A stretch of DNA of 64,000 nucleotides from JAGOLU01 sp037138475 (lineage in GTDB: Bacteria > Patescibacteriota > Microgenomatia > UBA1406 > GWC2-37-13), in contig JBAXII010000003.1 of the NCBI GenBank assembly GCA_037138475.1, positions 1-64,000 of the forward strand, read 5' to 3'. Every line of letters starts with the position of its first letter. Positions within the stretch are counted from its first letter, which is position 1. Positions 50,194-59,661 of this stretch are shown here, in pieces. A model generated the notes under the pieces. That model was not told the origin of the DNA. It saw only the letters and a list, made by a program, of their open reading frames with translations, and made no database searches. The position numbers and the translations under genes are program-made.

Positions 50194-52197
50194 CTAGTAA
50201 GCTGGTCTTGGTCTTTTATAACCCACATAAGTCGCTACAGGTATGACGTTCAGTGCCAGAATAATCCATAGGTCAGGATCAATCAACATGAGTGATACCT
50301 TGTGCCAAAGTACTGACGCAAACATGACAGGACTACGGACAAGAGACATCTTGTCTAGCTGGTAGACCCCAAATAAATTAGAAGGCAATTCGTAAATTGC
50401 GGTATAGTCATTAGTAGTAGCGCGGAACGACTCTATTAACACCCGATACACTCTTCTTTTGCTTGAAGTCTGTCTTGGAAACCCAAATGGATAATGCTTC
50501 GGCTCAACATCAAATTGGGTACCTAGATAGGTATTCCTTGAGATTTCTACTCCGGTAGTCTCATCGCTGACTGTTACTGTTATTGAGTGAGCACCTGTTA
50601 AATCGCCTTTATTTTGCGTAGTTCTTGTGCCCATATACTGTATTGGGATAGAAAGTATACCGAAATTATTATCTGCTGCAGTAATATATATTGATAGTCT
50701 ATCTGTATCTAAGAATGAAACTGAATCTGGAAGTTCTGCTGCGTTTGCTAAATGTGCATCAGACTGAAGATGCGTGGTCGAAGTAAGTGAATACTCTCTC
50801 TGTAGACCAGAAAATATCAATAAAATATATAGAGCAAAAAACAACTTAAAGCCTTTGCTAGAAGCATGACCATACTGATTCGGATCATGTATTAACTTCT
50901 GGTGAGCTCGAGAAACAAAGTATGGCTTTTCAAGCAGTTGATAAAATATGATAGCAAGCAAAACAGAACCGGTGAGAGCCATCGCGACATATGAGAACAC
51001 ATCATATACACTCCAAGCAGCAGAGATGGTAGGACCACCTCTCAATAATTCAATCACCATGATGTGGGTTAGATACATGGAGTAACTAATCGAGCCAACA
51101 AACACAAGTGCTCTGGTCCTTAAGATTCTTGATATCAATGAGTTAGAGCGCAATGCGCTAAATGTCAGCAGCAGAGGGAAAGGGGCAAAAATCATGTATA
51201 GAATTGAGTTGTTTGGTGTATTTGCAACAGAAGAGAGAAGAGGAAATGCTATAAACGGAACAATTGAAAATAACGTAAGTACAATATCAAATACTTTGTA
51301 TTTCTCCAGTTGCTCACACTTCGCTTGGAGAGAGTCTAGTTTCACCGCGAGAATATTACCTATAAAAAAATACAACCAAAAATGAGGATAGAGACCCTTC
51401 AATCCCAAAAGATCTTTGAAAGCAATTGTAAAGGTAGTCAATATACAGCACAGGGAGATAATCAACCAGATATTTCGATTAGCTTGAGTTTTGCGAATGA
51501 GATTTATATAGGGTATTACTACCAGAGGATAGATAGCATAATAGATTATTTCTGGAACGAGACTCCAGTATGAGCCGTTCGTCATCGGAATATATGTACC
51601 AAACGGAAAAGTTAGAGTCACATTAGTCATACCAGTAAACAATTTGAAGAATAAATAATTGCTATGAATAAAATCAGCAGGCTGCCTCATTACAATGAAA
51701 ACATATGCAAAAAGGGTGATGATTTGCATCGAAAAAAATCCATAAAAAAGAGCCTTGCCACTAGATTTAGTCCGATATTTTATATAGACTCTCCACATAG
51801 TGCCACAGACAATCGCAAACATGATGCATAGAGCGATAATGGCAGGTGCAAAGGGGCGATCTTTTTGTGTCGTGACGTGAAAGTAAAAATAAGTTTGAAA
51901 GATTGCTACCACTATAAATAGAGGGAAAAGGCGAGTGTACCTTTTCTGCATAAAACCACTCCACGAAAAAACACGGTCATATATCGAGCTCATTAAAAAT
52001 CCTGTTAAGACAAAGAGAACTGCCACATACAATGTGCCTGCTCCTACAAAAGGCTGCACAAGCATCCACCACCCTGGAGCTACACGATCGACCACTGTTT
52101 TATCAATATTTAGGTGAGAAAAGACAACCATGAGTGCGCATAGTCCACGAAGTCCATCCAACGAAACCAACCTGTCTTTCTTAGTGCGATTGTCCAT
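50194..52197 (-). CDS. Acyltransferase-3 family membrane protein with extra C-terminal domain
   Basis: Acyltransferase-3 proteins move acetyl or other acyl groups onto sugars of surface glycans. The 667-residue product has about ten membrane segments in its first 420 residues and the family's opening motif LDGLRGLCALMVVFSHL (His28 is the expected catalytic residue), with YSMYLTHIMVIELLRGGP near residue 365. Unlike many members, it has no SGNH hydrolase; instead about 200 residues of beta-rich extracytoplasmic sequence (LDTDRLSIYITAADNN through YELPSNLFGVYQLDK) end in a last membrane helix. This is the only acyltransferase of the island and probably decorates its glycan. Confidence 0.85.
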   Translation of the reverse strand: MDNRTKKDRLVSLDGLRGLCALMVVFSHLNIDKTVVDRVAPGWWMLVQPFVGAGTLYVAVLFVLTGFLMSSIYDRVFSWSGFMQKRYTRLFPLFIVVAIFQTYFYFHVTTQKDRPFAPAIIALCIMFAIVCGTMWRVYIKYRTKSSGKALFYGFFSMQIITLFAYVFIVMRQPADFIHSNYLFFKLFTGMTNVTLTFPFGTYIPMTNGSYWSLVPEIIYYAIYPLVVIPYINLIRKTQANRNIWLIISLCCILTTFTIAFKDLLGLKGLYPHFWLYFFIGNILAVKLDSLQAKCEQLEKYKVFDIVLTLFSIVPFIAFPLLSSVANTPNNSILYMIFAPFPLLLTFSALRSNSLISRILRTRALVFVGSISYSMYLTHIMVIELLRGGPTISAAWSVYDVFSYVAMALTGSVLLAIIFYQLLEKPYFVSRAHQKLIHDPNQYGHASSKGFKLFFALYILLIFSGLQREYSLTSTTHLQSDAHLANAAELPDSVSFLDTDRLSIYITAADNNFGILSIPIQYMGTRTTQNKGDLTGAHSITVTVSDETTGVEISRNTYLGTQFDVEPKHYPFGFPRQTSSKRRVYRVLIESFRATTNDYTAIYELPSNLFGVYQLDKMSLVRSPVMFASVLWHKVSLMLIDPDLWIILALNVIPVATYVGYKRPRPAY

Positions 52198-52252
52198 TTT
52201 GAATTAGGGAAGTGTAGCAGAATATAATTAGTAGTCATTTACGTCAAGTTGT

Positions 52253-53734
52253 TCAATCGAAATGGGAAACTTGGCCGGCATTTTTTTGAAACAGTATTAG
52301 TTCGATATCCTTGTTTATAGGCCAGCTTGCAATTGGTTTTCTTGATACAAACGCTGAAACTTCCCACGTTTTAATATCAATGTAATTCTTTGACTTTTTC
52401 TTTATTACAAATAGGTATTCTGCCTGAGGATACTGAGTAAAATCGAGCGGCTGCAATACAGTTGTAAGGCTGAGAATATATCGGATAGGCATGGCCCTGT
52501 TGTCCTTCTGCAAATCCTGAGTGACATTCCATTTTATAGTTGTGTCAGTTCGAGTGAACTCTTCAACCTGGCTGATTATGAGTGTCGCCGCATATCGTTG
52601 GTCAAGTTGACCGAATCGATCTTGTTCACGCGGAACCTCAAAGTTCGCATGTGTTTGATACAGTATCCAGAGTAATAAAATAGCTAGGGGAACATATGCA
52701 TATTTTGTTCTCTTAATAGCCCTACCAATCACGATTGCTATAGATATTATCATGATAATATAGATTCCAATAATATAATGAGTCTGAACTGTGCCTTTGT
52801 AGATGACAAGACTAACCAAAAGAGCGAGGAGACTGAATGTGAAGATGTTCATCTTATGTTTGAGTGACTTTGATATAAGCGCAATGCCAAAGATTACAAT
52901 TACAAATATACTTATTCCAACCAATAAGTTCTGAGATCCTATCAACTGGGAAACAGATGAAAAAAACTGCTTGATTCTAATGGTGAGTTCGACCTTCTCT
53001 CCATTTCCTGAGATCAAGTGTGCGGCAATAGCACGAATGTTAAAAAAATCATGCCGAAGTTCAGAAGCTATAAATGGACTCAGTCCAATAGTGCCACCCC
53101 CGATAAATGCTGCGGTATTCACTACGTTACGTCTATGGAGCAAATATATAAAGTAATAGAATGCATAAATATATAGAAGGTAATGAGTTTGAACTAGCAG
53201 TCCACTCATAAAACCTGCTAGCACAAAATGCTTGACCTTTGTATCGGAACCACTCAGTATATAAATGATGATTGTAGTCATGAAGATGGCTGGATAGGCA
53301 TTAAACGCTGCCTTTGAATAGTAAATGAACAATGGTGAAATTGCAAAAATAATCATTGCGAGGTAGCCAGATCGATGACCTCCAAATCGCTTGGTAACCA
53401 TATAGAGGAATGGGATGGTAAGAATCTGGAGAAATATTTGAAAGTAGGCACCCGAAAGAGGATCAGACTTCCAGATCAAAAAGAAAGGGGCCATAAGATA
53501 GTAGACAGCAGGTCCATTAAAGAACTGACCTACCGAAGCGCGAGGACCAAGTAATGTGAATTGCTTATGAATGATATTATTAACTGCATACGAATCTATA
53601 GCCTGGTCGGAGAGGAAAATAGCCGATTCATTTAGATTATATAGACGGATCAACAATGCGATACTACAAATAATGAAAACAATCACCCACTCGATTGCTA
53701 TATATTTATTTACTTTGGTTGACATAGTTTCCAA
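52253..53734 (-). CDS. Polytopic GT-C-like glycosyltransferase, DQGRD family
   Basis: The 493-residue product has about eleven membrane segments. Its first loop carries FLSDQAIDSYAVNN (Asp43) and then LLGPRASVGQFFNGPAVYY, the same signature as at 29864, 59662 and 61233. The QTHYLLYIYAFYYF stretch after the fourth segment also recurs (LQLHYVTILL at 29864). The C-terminal extracytoplasmic region (about 390-493) has no known domain. The gene starts inside the 3' end of the upstream gene (overlap of 20-29 bases, depending on whether ATG 53734 or 53725 is used), so translation is coupled. Confidence 0.65.
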   Translation of the reverse strand: METMSTKVNKYIAIEWVIVFIICSIALLIRLYNLNESAIFLSDQAIDSYAVNNIIHKQFTLLGPRASVGQFFNGPAVYYLMAPFFLIWKSDPLSGAYFQIFLQILTIPFLYMVTKRFGGHRSGYLAMIIFAISPLFIYYSKAAFNAYPAIFMTTIIIYILSGSDTKVKHFVLAGFMSGLLVQTHYLLYIYAFYYFIYLLHRRNVVNTAAFIGGGTIGLSPFIASELRHDFFNIRAIAAHLISGNGEKVELTIRIKQFFSSVSQLIGSQNLLVGISIFVIVIFGIALISKSLKHKMNIFTFSLLALLVSLVIYKGTVQTHYIIGIYIIMIISIAIVIGRAIKRTKYAYVPLAILLLWILYQTHANFEVPREQDRFGQLDQRYAATLIISQVEEFTRTDTTIKWNVTQDLQKDNRAMPIRYILSLTTVLQPLDFTQYPQAEYLFVIKKKSKNYIDIKTWEVSAFVSRKPIASWPINKDIELILFQKNAGQVSHFD

Positions 53735-55190
53735 CTAATTTACCAAATAGTCTGCTTGCAGAACCCATGTACTGCTGATGGATGACCCCATACTTTATAT
53801 GTGCGTAAAGCATGTTTCTATCTGGTCGTTCGTTTGTAGCTGGATTACTAACGTCTTTTAACACAACAATCTGTGAAAATGTAGTAACAAGACCGAGTAG
53901 GAAGATTGTACAAAATACTATCCGAAGCAGCGCTGTTCCAGAGAAGAAATGCCGATAATATTTTGCTAGGACAATAGAGATAAATGCAAGAAGCATTGGA
54001 GAAGTGCGTAGGAGCCAATCGTTTACTGTGCCATATCGGAATTGCGCTATAACGCATAGCAGACAAATAGCGGCACATGAAAGTCTGTAGTCTTCATCGT
54101 TGATTTTAGACCGAATAGCAAATATCAATGGGAAAAATATCAATATATCCACAATGAGGAACACAATCATATTGATTAATTTGAAACCAAGTGGCTCATT
54201 GGTTATCCAATACAGACCTATTTGATCATGTAATACACCAATTTGACTTTTGTAGTATAGCAACACTACTAGAGAAAAAATAACAGGAAAGAATTGAAAG
54301 ACAGCATCCTTCCAGCGAATAAGTCTAGTACTTTGCAGTATATTTGGAAGAGAAATAAGAAGGATTGAAGCAGCGACAAATGGGGACCAAAATATACAGA
54401 TAGAAAAGTAGTAGAGAAATGTATATCTCAAAAGTTTATGTTCAATGTCGGAGTAAATCAGATAGGCGAAAAGAAGTGAGGGTATGGCATGCTGAGGAGC
54501 CCAACTGATCTGCCTTACCAATGAAGGGATCTGCAAACCATACGCATATGTTTCAAGTGCTGCCATCGCAAGCGGCTGCCTCGATAGTAATATACTTCCA
54601 ATGATATCAATACCACTCAGAGCAAAAAAGATGAACACGGCATGCACAGATTTGTGTACCTTCTGATAAAGCGCAATAGTAAAAATAAAGATACCAATGA
54701 ATGTGTATACAAAGGTAGCAAGTTGAGCGAGTGCCCACCCGCCGAAATATTTCCCAACTAATCCTGGAATGAGGTAATACCCGAGGTAATATACAAGGGT
54801 TGTATCACTGACATAGGCTGAGGGACCATACTGCACAGGCCAACTGTAGTTAACCAGGTCATTGATGATTACATTGTGTTTGGTCCAGTCACCAGGCTGT
54901 TGAATGTATCCTCCTGCCCCTGAGATGACAGCCATAAAGGCTGATGATAAAACAAAGACAGACAGATGAGCAATGCCTACATTTAACGATTGATCAGACT
55001 TTTTGTCGGCATATACACAAACTACATAGTAAGTTGAGAGCGCACACCCTACTAACATAATCAGCATATAAGGTTGTCTCAACCAAAAAAATACAAAGAG
55101 GAATATTGGAAGAGATAAATAGATAATTATATAAGTTCTTATGTTGGAGTAATAATTATTAGACATTAAAGATTCAGGCTGGAATGGCAT
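53706..55190 (-). CDS. Large polytopic membrane protein of unknown family (putative GT-C)
   Basis: The 494-residue product has about twelve membrane segments. The first large extracytoplasmic loop reads GDWTKHNVIINDLVNYSWPV and then SDTTLVYYLGYYLIPGLVG, which resembles in order the loop of the 43839 and 48420 products (acidic/His motif, then a Tyr-rich stretch before the next helix) without clear identity. No domain family is recognised. An extended -10 box on the minus strand (TGT plus TATAGT, 55203-55208) ends 12 bases before ATG 55190; an internal ATG at 55166 is also possible. The downstream gene overlaps its end. Confidence 0.5.
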   Translation of the reverse strand: MPFQPESLMSNNYYSNIRTYIIIYLSLPIFLFVFFWLRQPYMLIMLVGCALSTYYVVCVYADKKSDQSLNVGIAHLSVFVLSSAFMAVISGAGGYIQQPGDWTKHNVIINDLVNYSWPVQYGPSAYVSDTTLVYYLGYYLIPGLVGKYFGGWALAQLATFVYTFIGIFIFTIALYQKVHKSVHAVFIFFALSGIDIIGSILLSRQPLAMAALETYAYGLQIPSLVRQISWAPQHAIPSLLFAYLIYSDIEHKLLRYTFLYYFSICIFWSPFVAASILLISLPNILQSTRLIRWKDAVFQFFPVIFSLVVLLYYKSQIGVLHDQIGLYWITNEPLGFKLINMIVFLIVDILIFFPLIFAIRSKINDEDYRLSCAAICLLCVIAQFRYGTVNDWLLRTSPMLLAFISIVLAKYYRHFFSGTALLRIVFCTIFLLGLVTTFSQIVVLKDVSNPATNERPDRNMLYAHIKYGVIHQQYMGSASRLFGKLVGNYVNQSK

Positions 55191-55468
55191 GCAGGAACGA
55201 GAACTATAACAAAATATTCTTAGCTTATTGTCACATGAGTTTTTCTACAATGAAGTAATAAAAACGCAACGCCAGAAGGCGGAGCCAATTGAAATATAAA
55301 TGGAACCCAAACCAAGACAATAGCAGTCACAGACGTCGATGCAATAGAAATGAATGGCTCGTAGCATGCATTTACTTTATTAATTATCAAAGACTAACAC
55401 TCATGAACTTCTTATTGCCGACGAATACCCGTTGTATTTTAATAAGCATGCACATTTCATTAATGCCG

Positions 55469-56623
55469 TTACATAAATGCTTTCATACTATCCAAAAACA
55501 TATTAGACCCCATGAAGTTTACGACGTACCAATAAACAGCGGGGAGCACTGCAATGAGCGCAAGTCGGACGGACTTCTTTTCCCATATCGAAGAGGATGA
55601 TCCGATAAGAACGGGCATGATGGGCAACAGGTACCGTGCAAGATCGCGGTGTTGGATGGTGAGAGCAAATCCAAAGTACACTACCACAAAGTAAAAGAGA
55701 AAGTTTTTGTGCTTTTGAATGGCATCAAATATGTAGACCCACACAAGTCCAAAGTAAACCAACAAGTCCTCCAGGAAAAAAGTTTTTATCTCTTTGGCAG
55801 TGGAGTCAAATTGTGAATAGATCATGCCAGAAGGCACCAGTGCTCCGGTATGAAAGTAGGCAAAAAAGTCTCCATATTGACGTAGATAGAGCAGACACGT
55901 AGCCCCAAACCCGAGCACCGCTGATGCTCCGACGAGTAAGGTACCCCAATCCATTTTTTTTGTACGAGACAATTGACTCGCTGCATAGAGACATATCCCC
56001 AATCCAAACAGTATCCCATGTATCCGCGTGAATGATGCGTATGCAGCAAAAAACGCAGCCCACGCATATTTTCTCTCTTTTAACAACAGCGAGGCAGAGA
56101 TGATGCAACAAAGAAATACTATCTCTGAAGATCCAGTGCTACGCAGTATCCACAGACGCGGCAAAAGCAAAGTTATAGCAACCAAAAGCAAGGGACGTGT
56201 GGCACCAAAAAATCGAACATAGAATAGGTAGAGTAAGCAACCTAGTGCAATCGAACTCACCACATTTATCAAAAGCATGCTTTCAAGATAGCCAACAAAT
56301 GGAGAAAGTAGTTTGATAAGCAGTGGGTACCCTGGGGTATGAGCAGCATAGTATGAAGGCTTTAGATCAAGCACCTTGAGTTTCTCGATCTGATCAGATC
56401 TATAGTTACCCTTTGCAGGGATTACGAAAAGCATCCCGTCGTAATTTCGATATATTGACTCAAAACCAAATACCCGCGCATTCTTTGGGAGCCCACTGTA
56501 TCGAGTGATAAACGGGAGCCAGACAAGGAAAGTTGTAAAGAGAGATAGTAGTCCAATTCTGACTAAGAGGGGCACAGAGAGCTTCTGGGTTAACAGGTTT
56601 GTCGGAACTTGATTGGTCGTCAT
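55469..56623 (-). CDS. Polytopic GT-C-like glycosyltransferase (PIG-V-like, YDG type)
   Basis: The 384-residue product has about nine membrane segments and the loop motif SIYRNYDGMLFVIPAKG (Asp62), the counterpart of YKNWDGPNF in the 28616 product; the two proteins also share PRLWILRSTGSSE / PRYWIVRSVISPE, and YGDFFAYFHTG / FGDFYAYFNGQ later on. The histidine/proline pair in AAHTPGYPLLIK is placed like ANHFPLYSWW in the relative. They are paralogues by this shared order. The sequence between this gene and the next one upstream is only 39 bases. A GT-C sugar transferase role is inferred from topology and the acidic loop. Confidence 0.6.
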   Translation of the reverse strand: MTTNQVPTNLLTQKLSVPLLVRIGLLSLFTTFLVWLPFITRYSGLPKNARVFGFESIYRNYDGMLFVIPAKGNYRSDQIEKLKVLDLKPSYYAAHTPGYPLLIKLLSPFVGYLESMLLINVVSSIALGCLLYLFYVRFFGATRPLLLVAITLLLPRLWILRSTGSSEIVFLCCIISASLLLKERKYAWAAFFAAYASFTRIHGILFGLGICLYAASQLSRTKKMDWGTLLVGASAVLGFGATCLLYLRQYGDFFAYFHTGALVPSGMIYSQFDSTAKEIKTFFLEDLLVYFGLVWVYIFDAIQKHKNFLFYFVVVYFGFALTIQHRDLARYLLPIMPVLIGSSSSIWEKKSVRLALIAVLPAVYWYVVNFMGSNMFLDSMKAFM

Positions 56624-56662
56624 AAGAACCCAAAAATAGAAATTGGATATAATAAGGAAGAG

Positions 56663-58459
56663 CTATGCTGAGACTTTTTTGTCTGTTGTTGAATGGATTG
56701 TAATATGGGCATAATACGCCATTAGACCAATTGATAGAACTGAAAGTGCATTTGATAGCATCTCGATGATTGTCTGAGCATAGTATACAGTTACCTTGTG
56801 TTCCTTCCGATCAAAAAAGGTAATCTTTGGTCTGCCCAGTTTATCTACATCACCTTTGGTGTAGAAGTCCCATGAAGACGCATCTCTACCGTCAATGGCT
56901 ATTCTCCATGAGGGATGTGCGTGTATATTCGCGTATATTGACCCCTCGCTACTTGTGATAATCGCTTCCCGTTTAAAAGAACTATTTGCAATAACTTTCA
57001 TGGTACCCTTTGCGACTTCAAAAGGAAGTGTGTCTCCGTTTGCATAGAAATGGGGTCGCGCTGGGGGATTTGCATATGGGGAGTATCGTTCGTACGTAGT
57101 GGCATCAACTGACTGTGGTAATAGCTCAAAATAGCCATACGACATCCTATCCCAGAGGGCGCCTTTTGAAAAATAAAATTCCATATAATCTTTTACCGAG
57201 GCGGTCTGCTGATCATTTATGAAAAACCGAGATTGATAGACTAAAACCACGAGGGCAAAACCTATGATTCCTATCTTCATCGGAGTTTGCCACATGGTTT
57301 TGGATCGACTTAGAATCAAGTCGGTTCCCTGTGAGATTGTGTACGCAATGCCTATAAGGGAAACTCCTATAAGCCGCCATGGGAACTGTATCAGCCCGAG
57401 CTGCTTATCGAACAATTTCCATATAAATGAAGAGGAATACAACGTCATATACAGAAGGCTGAGTGACCAAGCAATAAAGAGACCTGAAGTAAGAAAGCTC
57501 TTTTTGTTTTTTTCTTTTATAAAAAATATCGCACACACTCCCAAAGATGCAGTAAAGAGAAGAAGTTGCGGCTTACCAACATTGAAGGGCATGTGGTCGT
57601 CATCGCATCCGCCTACAGATGCGCCATACCCAATGTCAGAGTCCCACAGTTGCCAAGCACAAAGAAAGTGAGTTTCGGGTTTTAGTTTGGTTGACATCTC
57701 ATACGCATGGGTATACTTATTTTGCATAATTAGTGGTATGAGAAAATAGGAAGCCATAAGCACTCCAAGCAACAATACAACAAAGGCACTCATAGCTCTC
57801 TTTTGGACTGCGGCATATGCAAACAAAAGCGTTAAGGTGAGTGGTGCCAGGCTATTGTGAGTCATCATGAAAAGCCCTACGCAAAGGTACCCCGTAATCA
57901 GATACAGTGCGCGAGTTCGATGTGCTCCAGCAAGGGAGATGCCCCAAAGTGCGAATGGAAGCATGGCTATATACCACGATTCAGCGAGTGCCCCACGTAT
58001 GAAAATATTTGTAGATATGTAGCTTGACGAAGCATAGAGTGCAGCGCCCAGGCACGATGCAGCGATACCATGATGGCGTCTCAGAAATATAAAAGATCCT
58101 ACCAATCCAGTCGTTAAAAGAGTTACGTAGCTCATCCTGAGCGTGTCGATGATGTCTAGTCGCGTGATCAATTTAATAAGTGCCGCGATCCAATAAGCAA
58201 AAGGAGCATACATCGTATACAGGGGCCATCCCATACGGAATGAAAACTCCGGTGATATGCGCGGGGGTATATTGCCCTGTTCCAAATTATGGATAAATTC
58301 GACAATTCGTGCAGGCTGAGATGTGTCATGTGTCACAAACATTCGTTCGTATCCAATTCGCAATCCTTTTGAATACACATATATGAAAAAGATTACAAAA
58401 AGAAGGTATGCAGCGCGTCTTGTCAACACTTTCAGATGAGGATTATGATACAGCTTCAT
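56663..58459 (-). CDS. PF10131-type (PTPS-related) polytopic membrane protein, putative GT-C
   Basis: The 598-residue product has about twelve membrane segments and an extracytoplasmic C-terminal domain with PSWRIAIDGRDASSWDFYTK and a final helix. The first loop has MFVTHDTSQPARIVEFIHNL (His44, Asp45), SFRMGWPLYTMYAPFAYW, and later IFIRGALAESWYIAMLPFALW: the same three elements as in the 35411 product, so the two are close paralogues. ATG 58459 is used; it overlaps the stop of the upstream GT87-like gene by 17 bases, so translation is probably coupled. Confidence 0.73.
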   Translation of the reverse strand: MKLYHNPHLKVLTRRAAYLLFVIFFIYVYSKGLRIGYERMFVTHDTSQPARIVEFIHNLEQGNIPPRISPEFSFRMGWPLYTMYAPFAYWIAALIKLITRLDIIDTLRMSYVTLLTTGLVGSFIFLRRHHGIAASCLGAALYASSSYISTNIFIRGALAESWYIAMLPFALWGISLAGAHRTRALYLITGYLCVGLFMMTHNSLAPLTLTLLFAYAAVQKRAMSAFVVLLLGVLMASYFLIPLIMQNKYTHAYEMSTKLKPETHFLCAWQLWDSDIGYGASVGGCDDDHMPFNVGKPQLLLFTASLGVCAIFFIKEKNKKSFLTSGLFIAWSLSLLYMTLYSSSFIWKLFDKQLGLIQFPWRLIGVSLIGIAYTISQGTDLILSRSKTMWQTPMKIGIIGFALVVLVYQSRFFINDQQTASVKDYMEFYFSKGALWDRMSYGYFELLPQSVDATTYERYSPYANPPARPHFYANGDTLPFEVAKGTMKVIANSSFKREAIITSSEGSIYANIHAHPSWRIAIDGRDASSWDFYTKGDVDKLGRPKITFFDRKEHKVTVYYAQTIIEMLSNALSVLSIGLMAYYAHITIHSTTDKKVSA

Positions 58460-59606
58460 ATGATTTGTATTTGTATATTCGCAACGCAAAGTACAGAGCT
58501 ATGTTGAAAAAAAATCCAACATAAATGATGCTATTTTTGACTCCTACATCTGCACCCTGTCCCCACTCGCCTCCTGCAACATACGGATAATAGCTCAAGA
58601 GTAGCCCCAATATAAATGGATACGAAAACAAAAAAATATCTGTAAAGTAGGGTAAAAAAACAAGAAGATTCAAGAAGTACCAGGGATGTATCTCTCCATG
58701 TGTCAAGAGGTATAAGAGCAATCCCGAGACTCCAATCAAAGATAAAATAGGATATACAGGTTTGAGGTAATATTTTCTTCCTAACACCCTAACCGATTCG
58801 TATCTAGGTGCAAGTGCGACAATTGTTACGGGTAGGGTGAGGTACTTAATAAGTCCACTAGTGACGAGTGCTATCGTACCCAGCATTGCTTTCTTATGAT
58901 GTAAGAGATTGATACCAATGATACACAAGCACACCGCCACAAAGTCATTGTGTGTGTTTATAAGCCCTTCAACAATGACTAGGGGAGAGAATGCAAAAAT
59001 GGCCGCAGCCTTTTTATTTATACTTAAAAGTGATTTGACAGATGCCAAGTAGAGCAGAACATGGGAGAGTTTGAAAAGCAAAAATGTCAAGGAGAATGCT
59101 CCCATCCCCAAAATAGAAGGTATGAGACTCAAAAGCAAATAGGTTGGTCCATAGGGGTATGTTCTATGAGTCCAATGCATAAAACGAACCGTTGGATCCA
59201 GGGGAAAGTCTAATGCTTTATGAAGGTATGGATTTTGCCCATAGTGCGTCAAGATGCGCGCATCAAAGATGTAATTAAAGAGGTCGTGAGAGAGTGCAGG
59301 GTACGAAAGAAGGCCGGCAACGCCCCCAATTAAGACAGATAATAGAAAGATGTACTTTGGAGGTCTCCAAGCGAGTAGCCATGATGATAGGGTTATAGCA
59401 ACTACGAGCCATACAAAGACTTCAGATGAAAATGGTCTGTTAAGATAGCCTATCTGTACTGCCCATTCACGAAATGCAGCCCAATCCGCATGTTCAACCA
59501 AAGTAAAATTTGGATCGACTAGGACCCAGCTCCACAGGCTAAACAATGCTGTTGTAACAATAAATACTAGTGTGATACAGGTTATTGCAAAGGCTTTAAG
59601 CTTCAT
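58443..59606 (-). CDS. GT87-like membrane mannosyltransferase
   Basis: The 387-residue product has about nine membrane segments. The loop SHDLFNYIFDARILTHYGQN (His107, Asp108) followed by PYLHK and then HRTYPYGPTYLLLS is the pattern of GT87/DUF2029 and PIG-M/MptB-type polyprenyl-phosphate-dependent mannosyltransferases: an acidic residue, a G-x-N-P-Y element and a Y-x-Y-x-P element. NTHNDFVAVCL near residue 220 fits the later conserved loop. The divergent gene begins 56 bases away in a TATATA-rich stretch that would serve both directions. The sugar is likely mannose by family, but this is inference. Confidence 0.75.
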   Translation of the reverse strand: MKLKAFAITCITLVFIVTTALFSLWSWVLVDPNFTLVEHADWAAFREWAVQIGYLNRPFSSEVFVWLVVAITLSSWLLAWRPPKYIFLLSVLIGGVAGLLSYPALSHDLFNYIFDARILTHYGQNPYLHKALDFPLDPTVRFMHWTHRTYPYGPTYLLLSLIPSILGMGAFSLTFLLFKLSHVLLYLASVKSLLSINKKAAAIFAFSPLVIVEGLINTHNDFVAVCLCIIGINLLHHKKAMLGTIALVTSGLIKYLTLPVTIVALAPRYESVRVLGRKYYLKPVYPILSLIGVSGLLLYLLTHGEIHPWYFLNLLVFLPYFTDIFLFSYPFILGLLLSYYPYVAGGEWGQGADVGVKNSIIYVGFFFNIALYFALRIYKYKSYEAVS

Positions 59607-59645
59607 ACTATATAAATATATATATGTTTACATCCATGGGTGTGC

Positions 59646-59654
59646 TGATATACT
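59646..59654 (+). promoter_or_regulatory. Extended -10 box for the 59662 gene (leaderless type)
   Basis: TGATATACT is TGn plus TATACT (59649-59654) and ends 7 bases before ATG 59662. Confidence 0.55.
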
Positions 59655-59661
59655 TGCATCA

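Noticed and set aside
55289..55600. Plus-strand open frame overlapping the 55469 gene end
   Set aside because: It overlaps a clear membrane protein and shows no protein-like pattern; 55191-55468 otherwise appears non-coding.
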